Shown here: positions 6,077 through 6,143 of the stretch, in pieces
Layout: the number at the start of each line of letters is the position of its first letter
Position numbering within the stretch: the first letter of the stretch is position 1
Source of the DNA: Pseudorhodobacter antarcticus
Lineage (GTDB): Bacteria > Pseudomonadota > Alphaproteobacteria > Rhodobacterales > Rhodobacteraceae
NCBI GenBank assembly: GCA_945861995.1
Contig: CAMAWZ010000150.1
Coordinates: 1 to 6,143 of the forward strand
DNA: 6,143 bases
Reading direction: 5' to 3'
Made by a program: the position numbers and the translations under genes
Notes under the pieces: model-generated
What the model saw: only the letters and a program-made list of their open reading frames with translations
The model's database searches: none
Told to the model about the DNA's origin: nothing

Positions 6077-6143
6077 CGTGCGTGATTTCACGCACCAAAT
6101 GCCGCAAGTTGGGTTGTGATAAAATCTGGTGCGTGCACGCGCG
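6077..6143. repeat. Composite palindromic repeat, right copy, cut by the window end
   Basis: GTGCGTGATTTCACGCACC at 6078-6096 is identical to 5126-5144 and forms a 7-bp stem with loop ATTT. After 31 bases comes GGTGCGTGCACGCGCG (6128-6143), which matches the second hairpin of the left copy with a four-base deletion and contains the perfect palindrome GCGTGCACGC. The element starts directly after the stop codon of the wzz remnant. AATGCCGCA (6098-6106) in the spacer is the reverse complement of 5160-5168 in the left copy's spacer. The right boundary is not visible. Confidence 0.78.

Overview
The window looks like chromosome of an alphaproteobacterium, most likely a Rhodobacterales/Rhodobacteraceae (Roseobacter-like) species. 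This rests on the high GC and G/C-ending codons of the genes in 1-4980, the divergent arylesterase/ABC-transporter pair, and the many short GC-rich intergenic hairpins. The taxon is an inference from sequence style, not a database match.

Layout. (1) 1-542, minus strand: the N-terminal part of an exported SGNH/GDSL hydrolase of the TesA/arylesterase type. Its C-terminus lies outside the window. (2) 571-3818, plus strand: a two-gene operon, an ABC ATPase (YbbA-like) and an 842-residue ten-helix permease (YbbP/FtsX type), joined by an ATGA start/stop overlap. The operon is divergent from the hydrolase, the same gene neighbourhood as tesA/ybbA/ybbP in E. coli. A strong hairpin terminator follows at 3841-3883. 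(3) 3979-4980, plus strand: a stand-alone inositol 2-dehydrogenase gene (iolG) with its own promoter. A near-match to the IolR-type operator GGAA-N6-TTCC overlaps the -10 box. (4) 4981-5365: a gene-free stretch containing a hairpin just after iolG, a perfectly phased 11-bp CGTAT array, and a composite palindromic repeat. (5) 5366-6076: an AT-rich remnant of a Wzz-type polysaccharide chain-length determinant. It keeps one frame from the first membrane helix to the second but has two in-frame stop codons. (6) 6077-6143: a second copy of the composite palindromic repeat, directly after the remnant's stop codon and cut by the window end.

How the parts work together. The hydrolase, ATPase and permease are probably one functional unit: a MacB/LolCDE-type (type VII) ABC machine in the inner membrane that hands a hydrophobic substrate to a periplasmic esterase. 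iolG starts myo-inositol oxidation and is separately controlled. The last 1 kb differs in character (low GC, decayed gene, flanking repeats) and looks like acquired or eroding surface-polysaccharide DNA.

The most unusual signals are the 11-bp phased array, the paired composite repeats around the AT-rich remnant, and the two stop codons in an otherwise unshifted frame. I see no RNA gene, CRISPR array, transposase or complete mobile element.
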